From Pohlia nutans (lineage: Eukaryota > Streptophyta > Bryopsida > Bryales > Mniaceae), in assembly GCA_022496805.1 (NCBI GenBank), contig CM040087.1, positions 29,908,253 through 29,972,252 of the forward strand: a DNA stretch of 64,000 bases. Direction: 5' to 3'. The notes under the pieces were generated by a model, which ran no database searches, was not told the DNA's origin, and worked only from the letters and a program-made list of their open reading frames with translations. How positions within the stretch are numbered: position 1 is the first letter of the stretch; each line of letters begins with the position of its first letter. Positions 13,072 through 24,413 of this stretch are shown here, piece after piece. A program made the position numbers and the translations under genes.

Positions 13072-13561
13072 AAGAGGGGGGGTAGTGGTGAAAACCACTG
13101 CTAGCCACTCTTTTCAAACAACTAGCTCATTTTGTCTCAGGGATGGTAGGGCCGGTTGGTTGGTACAACTTTCCTGCCATGACAACTCACTAGCAGCACC
13201 AAGCCATGTGTATCACACCACTGCTCAAACGAGCTCAACAGGTTTAGAACCCGGACCACATAAATGTGATACAACGCCCTTCACCAACCAACCAAAGAAC
13301 TCATGACTTGGCGATAATAATTAACCCAAAACATACCTTTATACTATCTCGCACCCAACCATCACTAATCTACTCCTTTTTGTTACTGTTACTTACTGTT
13401 ACTTTGTTTCGGTTACTATAGTCTCCATCCTCGAAAGGGGAGAGTAGTATTGTTCCAATGTCCCTTTGTCCCGTGGGCATCGGGTCATTAACATTACGAA
13501 CATACACTTTATTCACGTCGGCCCTTTCGATAGGGTCGGTGTTTCTATCTATCTATCTATC

Positions 13562-13626
13562 TGGTGCATGAATTCAAAGATTGTCAATCATGCACGCTGA
13601 AATCAGTTTGAATCTGTGATCCGGGT
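13562..13626 (+). repeat. 65-bp target-site duplication, right copy
   Basis: Right-hand copy of 8653-8717, directly after the (ATCT)n tail. It is identical by eye over its whole length. Confidence 0.9.
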
Positions 13627-16380
13627 CAAAAATATCGATTAAGTTGACGACTGCCTTAGAATTTCTAATGCACTCTATTGAGATGCATAAAAGGTGAGAG
13701 GGCCAATTACTAATGCCGACCATAAAAAAATTCTTATAATTACTTCATCAATGGCACTCTACTATACCAAAAATCAACAATCACTAAAATAATTATGACT
13801 ATTTAAAAGACTACTTGGACTCAACTCGTTTGTAGAAACTATATTTATTGTGAGTGTCTTTATGATCCTTGAAGATATATTCATTATTAATTTCAACCCA
13901 TGTCTATTGTTGCATATAGACAACCTAGACCTTGGACTTTGAAAATTCATAACTTAGTCAATATAACACCAAAATTATGATTCAACTTGGGGTAAAATTA
14001 GAATCAATTTGCTAATCCATTCAAAATATCACATGGCACCTTAGATTACTATAAATAAGTGACGTGTTTAAAGTGTTAGTTTATGGCATGTCCGCTTTAT
14101 ATATGTAGTGCTCATTTAGATGATGAACAATACTAGTATACTCCTCTATTCTAGAAATCACGACTTTAATTTGGGATAGATTTTAAGTCCAAATTACAAC
14201 TTTTTAGAAGGACGCCCGGAGTATTCCATACTCTATCTTTCATCACATTTAGTAGTTTGTGTTGGGTATGCCTTTTAGCTTCATTCAACACGATAAGAAA
14301 AATGGATGAACAGGAGATGGGGAAGGAATGAGATGTTGAACACATGGCAAACATAAGATACATCAACGTTTTCCACGAGAAAGACCTACATTCATTATTT
14401 ACTACCATGCCTGCAAATGAAATGGTGGACACATGTGCTACTCACTTACAAGTGTAAGTTCCCAATACTTGCAACTCCAAGTAAACATGGGTAGCTATTG
14501 ATTTACTCTATCGAGAATATGTTGGAGATTTGGTGGGAGCCCAGGACAGAGCTAAGCTCTACTAGTGAATGTTATGTCTCCCACTAAAAACCCATGCTTT
14601 CTTTTGTAATTTCAAAGGAGAATATGGGGTTTAGAGTGGGGCAGAGTAGTGATCTCCCAAAAATTGCACTCCTACATCTATTGAAATGCTTTTAAAAGTG
14701 ATGCGAATAAGTATCCTCCACCTTATAAATGCGAACACTCCATACTACACCGCCTATTACTTGGTTGGTTTTTTACTGATACAAAAACTTTTCTTGGAAC
14801 ATGGATTGAAAGATGACACTTGCCATTATATGAGAGAATTTAGTAGGAGTCAAGCAAGTGAGACAAACTTAAGATGTGACAACAAAGAGCATCCCAAAAC
14901 ATCCAAGAGCATCAGAGAAAATCTTCGAAACTTTAGTAGGGTTACAAAGTCTAGGGCTTAAGAACATTTGTTATGCTGCTCCATGCTTGAGATGTGAAAG
15001 TAAAACCTAACCTTAGGCCAGAGGGCTGTGCTTGCTTTGTTAATTTCATGTTCACCTATAGAGCAAATTCAAAAGCCCAAAGCAATGACATGATGCTTGC
15101 AAAACCAAAGCATTGCACATTGTTCATGCCACTGATGAGTTCATAAGCTAAGTTATGACGTTATGAGCATCTATCTTGACATGTTCATGTCCACAAACAA
15201 TATAGCAAAATGTTGTGTTCTTCTCAGTACCAGTATGGCTCACTCACAGGTAACACTTCAGTTTTGCACAGAGCATTGCCATAGTCACAATTGTAATTTG
15301 GGATACCCTAACCCTCCATCACAAATTAGGCATTACAACCACAAGAAACGTAGATCCAGCAAGTGGTTCTTGCATACAAAGAAAAACAATGAACCAAGGC
15401 GTGAGAAATCCGCCAAGAAAATTTCCTTGCCATTAAATCCAATAAAAAAATTGAATTTCATCAAACCTAGTGCATGTATTACATCCCATTTGTTTCATAA
15501 TAAGCTTCATGATTGCCCAAAATATTTGTCCTATAATAAGCTTCATGTTTGCTCAAACTACTACTCCTACAAGCTCATCGTCCACATCATTGTGCTCATG
15601 GTACATTGTGCTCAAGTCTATACCATTGTGTTCATGGTCCACACCATTGAACTAGTGAATTCTTCTATTTTGAGGGTTGAGTAAGCATATTATGGGACAG
15701 AGGAGTATGAAACTTGAAAAGTTAAAAAATATGTAGAATTTTACTACTTTGAAATCTCCCTTCATCCAGTAAACAATGTCGAGAATACAGAGAAACAAGA
15801 ATGAATCTAAAACATCACCAAAAGTGCAATCCCAATAACAAGACTGAAACAGCTGATGAACAAAAGAGTATCAAGTTTTCATAAATCTATCACATTGGCG
15901 ATGACCTTTACAGGAACAAGAATCTCTCCCAAATAAGGGCTTCCAAACGTAGTCCATGCTCTAGAACCACAAGAACAGCACTAATTGCCCAACTGGCATA
16001 CCTACTTACAGGGGAACACAAGCAGTGATAACCCCCACCTATCTCATATATTCACTACTCATGTCGTCATAATCAAGTCTCCAACTAAACCCTCAGAATT
16101 GATTCACCATACCCACTTGTTGCCAAGGTCACATCCTTCTGTACTATTTTACATCAATTTATACCCGCGTGTTAAGTCTTTACAAAAAAACCTCTGCCTG
16201 CAGAGAGAGCAGCTAGATCATAAGTTATACTCCAGTCACCGATATTATACATCGAGAAGATCAAAACTGGGCACCGGATTGAGCTCTCGGTTATAAAAGC
16301 CTGGTCAAAAAATGAGGCTGGGGCGGAAGTGGTGAGATGACGACCAAAAGAATTCGAAAATCAGGGGTCGACGAAACTCG
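13627..16380. other. Intergenic DNA downstream of the HMA gene
   Basis: No gene is supported. Open stretches at 14686-14961 and 15163-15684 lack domains. The sequence 15480-15710 contains two copies of CATAATAAGCTTCATG and a CATATTATGGGACAGAGGAG end. That motif recurs near 48515-48545 (CTCTGTCCCATAATAAGCTT), which suggests a decayed Stowaway-like MITE. Confidence 0.45.
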
Positions 16381-16381
16381 C

Positions 16382-17619
16382 TTAATAGAACGTATCATCA
16401 GCCATCTGAACAAAAGGAGTGCCACGATCAAACCGAGAGCGATACTCCAAGTCGTCATGCGAAAATCTGCCATAGCCAGCGCCGCGGGGCTCGGCGTAGC
16501 CTGATCGATACGCGCTGTCGATGTAAGGCGAGCTGTACGCGCGCGAGTACGAGGAATTGTAGCGCGGCGGGCTGGCGTAACGCGAGTACCCCGCCACAGG
16601 AGCGCGATACGCGCTGGTCTGGTAGCCCGGTGCACGGTAACCCGGCGCGCGTAACGCGCTCACCAGCGGCTTCGTACTCATCAATTGGCCCGTGGCCGGA
16701 GACCCCGAGTACTGCAGTGGCTGTGTGGCCATCCTCCAGAACTTGGACCGCTTCTTCACGCGCCTCACCTGCGAATCCCATTGACGACTTAAAAATTGAA
16801 ACTTGAATAATAAAAACCAATTTCTAGAGATTTACAACAAATACGTAACATTCTGTGGAGTTTTTGGCTGTAATACACACCAGTGATGGATACACTCATG
16901 TTTATTACTCCAATTCTTCTTACAGCAAGATGATTTTTCAAATAGCAAGTTGGTGATCGATATAACCAAAAAACAAATTTACTCACCCTGCGGAGCGCCT
17001 TCTCGGGATCCACGTCGCCCTGGATCGTGACGAGCTGGTGGTACTGGTCCAGCACCAGGTCGCGGACTCCTTCCAGATCCTCCAGCGACCTGCGCACTTT
17101 CTCCACGCATTTGTCGCAGCACATTGGCACGGACAGCACTAGCCCTTTCGGGTGCGTTTTGACGACGGTATTTACGTTGGGCATTACGTGTGTCTGCGTG
17201 TTGAGTGGCGCCATGAGCGCGCGCGTGCTGTACGCCGGGTCGACTAGCTCGCGCCGCGGGGGCGGCATCATGTGCGTTCGCCTCTGGTAGCCGTAAGGAT
17301 CCGAGTTCATGATGAACGTCGGCTCGCGCGGCCCATAAAACACCTGCACAGAATCAATCAGAGCTTCGTCAAACATCCACACACAAAACACACGCCCTGT
17401 TGCGGCACTTGCATTAGATTATTCTCCAACTCACCATTTACACTCAAAACGAGTCTGAGATGAGTTTCCACTCTTTCCAGTAAACTCTAGCCGTTTTTCC
17501 CAATGTTGTGGCTCCGGAGATTCTCACAAGGAAAGTCACCGAGAATCGAAATCAGAAAACAGTTAGCGTACCTCTTGTACACTGGGCAACGTGACGCGCT
17601 GCTCGTAGTAAGGATCCAT
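16382..17619 (-). CDS. Single heavy-metal-associated (HMA) domain protein
   Basis: Three exons, 17572-17619, 16987-17343 and 16382-16768, join in phase with GT-AG borders to give 263 residues. The HMA domain is at about residues 84-150, with the metal-binding loop VPMCCDKC (Cys92 and Cys95 in the M-x-C-x2-C pattern). It is followed by DPEKALRR/VRRVKKRSKFW, the ending typical of plant HMA/HIPP-like proteins. The N-terminal 80 residues are Pro/Arg-rich. The last ~110 residues are a Tyr/Arg/Ser/Ala low-complexity tail (APGYRAPGYQ, SSYSRAYSSP). No C-terminal CaaX box is present (it ends DDTFY), so unlike HIPPs it is not expected to be prenylated. The family carries or senses soft metals such as copper or zinc in the cytosol. 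GC content is much higher than the flanks. The start is the first ATG, 48 coding bases before the first intron. Confidence 0.88.
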
Positions 17620-17775
17620 GGCGATGTTCGTGAAGCTCCCGAAAAACTAGTTACAGGTTTGATCAAGCTCGAAAACCAAAGCACACAGAAACGAAGTATA
17701 AGCTAGCTAGATGCTGATATTGCGAACCCCGAGACAACAAAGTCCTTGAAGTCCTGGCTGGGAGTGCGGGATTGT

Positions 17776-17779
<4 letters not shown>

Positions 17780-17856
<77 letters not shown>
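17780..17856. repeat. (TC)n microsatellite upstream of the HMA gene
   Basis: About 38 uninterrupted TC units, 160-240 bases upstream of the HMA gene start codon, so in its 5' UTR or promoter. On the coding strand it is (GA)n. GA/CT tracts are common near plant transcription starts. Confidence 0.95.
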
Positions 17857-17862
<6 letters not shown>

Positions 17863-18786
17863 CAGTGCTCTGAGTGATCGATGCGTGGAAATGAATCTAG
17901 CTTGCGAAGGAGGTGGGTCTTGAAGGCAGTGATTCCGGGCCGCGGCTTCCGGAGTCTAGAAAATGCTCATGAGCTTGCGCAGGACGTTTGGGCTGGCCCG
18001 GGTGATTAGTGTGGTCCACGTTGGTTTGAGGGTCCCAGGCAGCGAAATATAGCCAGCAACTGCAAATTTTTATTTTTAGGAAGAGCTAAATTTGAACCAA
18101 AACTTATATCTTTACCACCCAAATATTCATCCATACTGACATATTTTCGTTCCTTTGAGCGAATTCTCATTCAATGATGATGAGTTCATCTAAAGTGCTG
18201 ACTGGTGCCACCTGTTTTTGAAAAACGAAAAATGGCAGGAGTAATCCCGGGTCGTAGGGCTCCTGACTGTTGGTGGTAATGGCTTGACAGGCCACCACGT
18301 GGCCACCCACCTAAAGATCTCGCCCTTGGAATCTGCCACGTACCCCTCTTCCCACGGAAAAAATCAGCCAGGCTCCGTTGAGGGAGAGCCAGGGGGGGCG
18401 GCCCCTCTGATGAGTCACTTTACTCCTTAGCCTGCGTATTCTTTTTCTTCGACTGCCATCATTCTCCTGCCCATGTACAAAACTTCATCCTTTTGGTCGT
18501 GGGTTTAGTGGGTGGGCCACTCGTCGTGCAATCGCTATGCGATGTCGGGATGACTTTGCTTTTAGACTCTTGTTTCTAGCAAAAGCTTGTAGAGAATGTT
18601 TTTGGTACAAGAGTCTTCCACACGTTCAAAATCACTTTTGTCTCGAGACTCTCGCCTTTAATGAAGAGCTTCAAAAATATATATGGTAGAAAAAAAATTC
18701 CATGATATGTTAAAAAGGATTTTGTCTCAAGACTCTTATTTGTGATGAAGTTTGTGGAGAATGTTTAAGGTAAAAGAGTCCATATA
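17857..18786. other. Intergenic DNA with a degenerate ~110-bp repeat
   Basis: Between 18560 and 19150 a loosely repeated module recurs (TTTTGTCTC(A/G)AGACTCT ... TGAAG(T/A)..TT...GTAGAGAATGT), about four diverged copies. A related piece reappears at 20180-20240. No gene. Confidence 0.45.
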
Positions 18787-19023
18787 TTAACTCCTAAAAT
18801 ACCATGAAGTCTGAATTAGGCCTCATGTTTTTTTTAGCAATTTTGAGTAAGTTTCATGTAGACTTTCATTTGTTTAAACTTGTGTTTTTTTACCAACATC
18901 TACACCTTTTTTCATTGATTCTAGTGATATAAAATTTAGTCTCATTTGAATTGTGTTCTTCAAAGTATGATCTATTGAATTTTTCATTTTAAAACCATGA
19001 GTCCTTCGTCTTTTAGGAATTAA
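18787..19023 (-). mobile_element. TTAA MITE, family A
   Basis: TTAA at both ends with family A core in reverse (gcctcatgttttttttagca ... ttaaaaccatgagtcc). Termini are degenerate (CTCCTAAAATACC / GTCTTTTAGGAA). It is inserted inside the ~110-bp repeat zone. Confidence 0.7.
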
Positions 19024-19499
19024 AGACGTGGTTAAAGATGGCTCTTCTTCCAAATTGTCGCCTCCAATGAGGGTTATAGAGAATATTTGTGGTGGAAGAG
19101 TTTAAAGTGAAAAATGATTATGCCTCAAGACTCTAACTTCAAATGAAGTTTTTGTAAAGTATATCAGAGATCACAAAGGGGAAAAATGAAGTTTGTGCAA
19201 ATTATTCAAAGTAAAAGAAGATATGAAGTGAAAGAGGTGATTAGGTAAAAGGCATCTCAAGTAAAAAACCGGAAGAAGATATAAAGTGGCAAAGTAATCA
19301 AGGTGGAAAATATCTCACATAAAAAAAGTGGAAGAAGATTTGAAGTGACATAGGGACGGAGGTGAAAGAGATGCAAGAAGATCCAAGGTGGTAAAATGAT
19401 AAAGGTAAAGAACATTTTAGACTTTAAAGAAGGTACAAGAAGCTTGGAAGTGACAAATGGATAGAAGTAGAAGAGATGCAAGAAGATCTTTCAGGTGAA

Positions 19500-20140
19500 A
19501 AATGTGAGGTGATTCGGATGACGTTTGAAAGAGTAAGAATGAAAAGGATGGTATAAGAAAGAGTAAGAGTGAAGATGGGTGACATATGAAATAATAAGAG
19601 TGACAGGGATGACAGATATAGGTGATATGTGAAAGAATATTAAGAATAACAAGGACAACATGTGAAAGAGTAAACGTGACAAGGGTGACACGTGAAAGAG
19701 TGAGAGTGACAAGGGTGAGACGTGAAAGAGGGAAAGTGACAAGGGTAACACGTGAAAGAAGAAGAATGACATAATAATATATGAAAGAACGAGAGTGACA
19801 GGGTGATACGTGAAAGAACAAGAGTGACATGTGATATGTAAAAGAACAAGAGTGACAAGGTGATATGTGAAATAATACTCAGGGTATATAACAAGGACAA
19901 CATGTGAAAGAGAAAATGACAAGGGTGACACGTGAAAGAGTGAGAGTGACAAGGGTAACACGTGAAAGTAGAAGAGTGACATAGTAATATATGAAAGAAC
20001 AAGAGTGAAAGGGTGATATGTGAAAGAACAAGAGTGACAGGGTGATCTGTGAAAGAACAAGAGTGATAGGGTGATATGTAAAAGAACAAGAGTGACATGG
20101 TGATATGTGAAAGAACATTTAGGGTATAATTATGAGGTGA
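19500..20140. repeat. 29-bp minisatellite
   Basis: About 20 degenerate tandem copies of a 29-bp unit of the form TGTGAAAGAACAAGAGTGAC + AGGGTGATA. Two higher-order blocks (19640-19830 and 19890-20110) resemble each other, so a multi-unit segment was itself duplicated. Because 29 is not a multiple of 3 and the minus strand is stop-poor, it yields long overlapping Phe/Ser/Val/Leu-rich open frames. These are artefacts. Confidence 0.85.
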
Positions 20141-20627
20141 AAGAAGTGACAAAACATTTCGTGTGAAAGAGTATCTAAAATGAAAGAATTTTGGTGTCTC
20201 AAATGATTTTATTTAGAGATTTTAGCCTTTGATGAAGCTTACATAACTATACAAGTTCAAGTGGAAATAATTGTTCCAACGAATTGGATGTTTTTGCACT
20301 TTTTGGTTCCTTACGAAATTAGGTAAATTTGTTCATAGTTTAAAAAATAAATTGTTTAGACGCTAAAGAGTTATTTTGGGCTCAAAGGATGCATATAAAT
20401 GTGTGCACTTTTTTTTAAATGAGTTTTTGGGATCCAAACACTAATCAATGTCGAAGGAAAAGGGTTGTGAGAGTGACTCAAAATTATATATAATGACTAA
20501 ATGATAACACATGTCTATGTAAAAATCTTTGACTTAGAATTTCAAATCATGATACCCCCTATTAATTATAAACTAATATCCACAACTAGATGACATGAAA
20601 TACTTTAATTCAAGTCCAAAATTTTAA

Positions 20628-21021
20628 TTGAATGTAAACACGCAATTCGCTATTTATGCACTTGGTCAAGTGCGTTCATTTCATGAGCAAATCTTGCTTA
20701 AAATTTTTTGTGTAAAAATTTCTCTAAAAAACAACCATTTTTGTCGTTCTACAATTACTTTCATTGTAAACAAACAATTATTTAATTTAATTTTTATTCT
20801 TATCTTTATCTTTTATCTTTATCTTTTATTTTATTTTTTCTTTTATCTTTTCTTTATCTTGTTTCATTTATCTTATTTCTTTCTTGTCTTCAATTTATTT
20901 TCCTTCTTGTCTTCCTTCTTGTCTTCTTCTTTTTCTTCTATTTTTTTTCATTCCTCTTGTGGCAGCCGCAAATCCTTCGCCCGCACCAAAGACAAAAAAA
21001 GAAAAAAAGAAAAAATAAAAA

Positions 21022-21059
<38 letters not shown>

Positions 21060-22345
21060 GAGTTCGTCTTCTTTTTTGTTTGGGGCTCATGAACCTTGAA
21101 AATAAAAATTAAAAAAAAATAAAAATTTAGGGTTCAGCCGCCGGCGGCTGAACCCTAAACGGCGGAGGATGCACCAAAAAATAAAATAAAAATAAAATAA
21201 AATAAAATAAAATAAAAAATCTATTTTTAGTCTGCTGTGGGCTAGAGGGTGCGCGGCCGCGCACCCTTTGCCTCATTTTCTCCTCTCCTCCTCTCCCTCT
21301 CTCCCTCTCTCCCTCTTCTTCTCTCTCCCTCTTCTTCTCTCTCCCCTATAAGGTCGAGGCACCTAAAACCGACCAGGTACCTAAAACCGATCAGGCCTAA
21401 TTTCTAGATTTTGAAAGAAAAGATGTACCTCATTTGTACATTAGAGCATGTGATCGGTTTTGGGTTCTGAAGTACTATTCACTTTGAAAATTTTTACAAA
21501 TTTCAATATTGCGAAATAATTCATGGAAAAATTTGCATTCTCCGCGAAAACTAACTTCCAACCTGGGAAAAATATCACCCTATTAATGGCTGGTCTAGAA
21601 ATAGTGTAGGTAGCTTAAGTTATCGGTTTTAGGTGCCTCCACCTTATATATGAGGAGAGGGGAGAGGGGAGAGAGAAGAAGAGGGAGAGAGGGAGAGAGG
21701 GAGAGGAGGAGAGGAGGAGAGGAGAAAATGAGGCAAAGGGTGCGCGGCCGCGCACCCTCTAGCCCACAGCAGACTAAAAATAGATTTTTTTATTTTATTT
21801 TTTTTGTGCATCCTCCGCCGTTTAGGGTTCAGCCGCCGGCGGCTGAACCCTAAATTTTTATTTTTTTTAATTTTTATTTTCAAGGTTCATGAGCCCCAAA
21901 CAAAAAAGAAGACGAACTCCAAAAATAAAAAATAAATTAAAAAAAAAAGGTTTTTTCTTTTTTTCTTTTTTTCTTTTTTTGTCTTTGGTGCGGGCGAAGG
22001 ATTTGCGGCTGCCACAAGAGGAATGAAAAAAAATAGAAGAAAAAGAAGAAGACAAGAAGGAAGACAAGAAGGAAAATAAATTGAAGACAAGAAAGAAATA
22101 AGATAAATGAAACAAGATAAAGAAAAGATAAAAGAAAAAATAAAATAAAAGATAAAGATAAAAGATAAAGATAAGAATAAAAATTAAATTAAATAATTGT
22201 TTGTTTACAATGAAAGTAATTGTAGAACGACAAAAATGGTTGTTTTTTAGAGAAATTTTTACGACAATATTTTTAATGCTTCCGGGGACCAAGTGCATGA
22301 TTATATGGCCAAGTGCGTAAATAGCGAATTGTGTGTTTGTATCAA
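20628..22345. repeat. Large inverted repeat (fold-back element), ~1.7 kb
   Basis: The left arm (20628 to about 21390) and right arm (about 21620 to 22345) are reverse complements with few differences, separated by a ~230-bp loop. Matching blocks include CGCAATTCGCTATTTATGCA near both outer ends, the CAGCCGCCGGCGGCTGAACC palindrome, GGGTGCGCGGCCGCGCACCC and GAGGCACCTAAAACCGA at the inner ends. A run of about 33 T at 21026-21058 is present only in the left arm. Open frames read through the arms are pyrimidine-rich artefacts. A transcript would form a long double-stranded RNA. Confidence 0.85.
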
Positions 22346-22812
22346 TTTTCATGTTTTTTGCTTTGTGAGAAAAAAATCCAAAAATTAGCATTTGCAAGCA
22401 TTGTAGTACAAAATAAATAATGTTTTTTAGTGTTCAAATTAATCATTTCAAACAACACATATTTAAATGTACTTCATATCAAAAATTAGTACCAAAATGA
22501 CGTCATTGGATATTTTAAACAAATGTTCTGGGTTTTTTTTTAACAATTAGGACAAATTTTGATTTTTGTGCTAAAAACTCTTTTAAAATCTTTAAACTTC
22601 TTCAAATTTTAAGTGAATTTGTTTTTGTGTACTCCACGAGTGTAGAAAATTAAAACCACATCCGGACAAGTCAATTTTTATTTTGTTTTAAAAAGGGACT
22701 CATTCAAAGTTGTCATGGGGGTTGATTTTAGAGTTCAAAAGGCTTTTCGGGGTACCCATATCATACCATTGCCCAACACGCCTGCATGTTTATGGGTCCG
22801 ACTTGGTACTTT

Positions 22813-23325
22813 GGGGCGGTTTACACTAAGGACCAAGAGCCATGACCATGGAATTCTAAAATCTGTGATTGGCCCAAAAAGAGCTCTTGGTCCCATTTGG
22901 CTTTACACTATCTTGAAAAAAGGAGAATGACCACTAACTTTGAGGTCCCCTAAAACTACTAAAATCTGCCATTTGGATAATGTGCCATGGTCCAACGAGT
23001 TTTCAGTTGAGTCGAGGCAAAATGCTTGACTCAACGGAAATCAAGGGAGCCGTAAGGCTGAAAATCAGCCATTGGCCGAAATTTTTTATTTTAATATTTT
23101 TTTTCCCGATTTTTTTGACGTTGCTGTAGATCGTTGGGATTTATATTAAAAAAATCAGCCCAAAGTTGTCCCGGTCCAAATCCACTTTACACTACAAGAG
23201 TGACCAAGCCACTCAAAAATCCATTTTTGATTTTTCATGGTCACGGCTCTTGGCCAAGAGCCATGACCATGAAAATGATTTAATTTTCTTGGTCATGGCT
23301 CTTGGTCCTTAGTGTAAACCGCCCC
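22813..23325. mobile_element. DNA transposon-derived MITE with 36-bp perfect terminal repeats
   Basis: Left end GGGGCGGTTTACACTAAGGA, continuing CCAAGAGCCATGACCA; the right end is its exact reverse complement over 36 bases. It is flanked by TTT on each side (22810-22812, 23326-23328), a 3-bp duplication. Sub-terminal copies of CCAAGAGCCATGACCAT recur inside. GGG-type ends with a 3-bp duplication point to PIF/Harbinger-type (Tourist) MITEs, though TTT is not the usual TWA. Non-coding. Confidence 0.75.
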
Positions 23326-23328
23326 TTT

Positions 23329-24413
23329 TATTGAATACAGCTTGAACTGTAATCCCACTTTTCTCTACTTTGAGGATACCGTTATTTCTATTACAAAGAA
23401 AACATCACAACACACCTCATAGCCCATTCACACCAAGCCCCTGCCGCACATGCATCTGCGCTCCCGAAATGGACGAAGGTAAAACTGAGAAACAAAAAAA
23501 TATTCAAAACCTTGTCTTTTCTTGCTGCAACTACTGTTCATGCATCGTGCAACTACATTACAGTGCCGCAAGGAAAGCCATGCTCCTTTTTTGTGTTGGA
23601 TTCCTCTCCGTCATGCATTAGAGTAATTTCTAATTACATATTTTACGTAACAACACATTCTTTCAAAGTTACCTGACGCATGCATGCATCAGCATTGGTG
23701 TATGTGAATGGGCCATCCGTCATCAATTGGAAACGATTTTTCATCCAAAATTTGATGGAAAAAGAGATAATTTCTTCACGGGCAGCAGACGCTTATAGTC
23801 CGCGAGGGGCCCAATGAAAAGAGTGTCAGCTGGGTAGGCATGAATCTATGACTTCCTGACTCACCAGAAAAACAGGAAAACTCTGTATTAGGAGCAACAT
23901 ATTATACTGATGAATAGCCAATTAGCAGGGAAGCAGAGTGGCGTGATTAGCACGCGGGCAGACTGTGAGGAACTGAGAACCTGCCAGGAGCGTGAGAAGC
24001 TCATTCACAAGCTGAAACGGATGGGGATTAACTTACAGTTTGACGCTACTCGTTACTGTAGCTTGTCTGCATGACTACCAACTTACTGATTTTCAGTGAT
24101 AAAGCGACTGACCAATTGTCAATTCCCGGCTCACTGGGGAGACGCGACGGGGCACCTGTCAGTCCGCTCGCCGGGCTTTTTGCAGCGTGGCACTGTGGCT
24201 CACACGCTTGAGCGAATCAATCCAGGATGAGCACAACTGAACCTTCGTCTCGTATTCGCACCGAAAGATATTTGCAACATGTTTTCTCTAGTTTTAAATC
24301 AGGTTTTATTCAGAAAAGTTCAACAGCTAAGAAAGCCAGGCAAGCAAGCAGTGAGGCCCCGCCGCTGGTCCCCAGTTCTGTTTCATTTCTGCAACGTTTT
24401 TGGTGTTGATTGA
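23329..24413. other. Intergenic DNA
   Basis: No gene or element recognised. The GC content rises after 23750 but no spliceable open frame with a domain is visible. Confidence 0.45.

Larger units (their letters stand above)
8718..13561 (+). mobile_element. 5'-truncated LINE (non-LTR retrotransposon), 4.84 kb
   Basis: The order is reverse transcriptase, an uncharacterised middle, RNase H, a CCHC-like zinc knuckle, a conserved C-terminal domain, a ~490-bp 3' UTR and an (ATCT)n tail at 13545-13561. The element is cut at its 5' end inside the reverse transcriptase, so the endonuclease and any ORF1 are missing. The sense strand is strongly A-rich. 5' truncation, a short-repeat tail and flanking direct repeats are the marks of target-primed reverse transcription. 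The reading frame is broken by a frameshift near 9612, another near 10613 and a stop at 11321. Three other, shorter copies share the 3' end (42660-43337, 57443-58837, 49846-49974). Confidence 0.9.

Noticed and set aside
14686..15684. Open frames of 91 and 173 codons
   Set aside because: No recognisable domain or splice partners, and the second overlaps a decayed MITE.
19417..20152. Several long overlapping minus-strand open frames
   Set aside because: They are readings of the 29-bp minisatellite in different frames.
20628..22397. Phe/Leu/Ser-rich open frames on both strands
   Set aside because: They are the same pyrimidine-rich sequence read in the two arms of the large inverted repeat.
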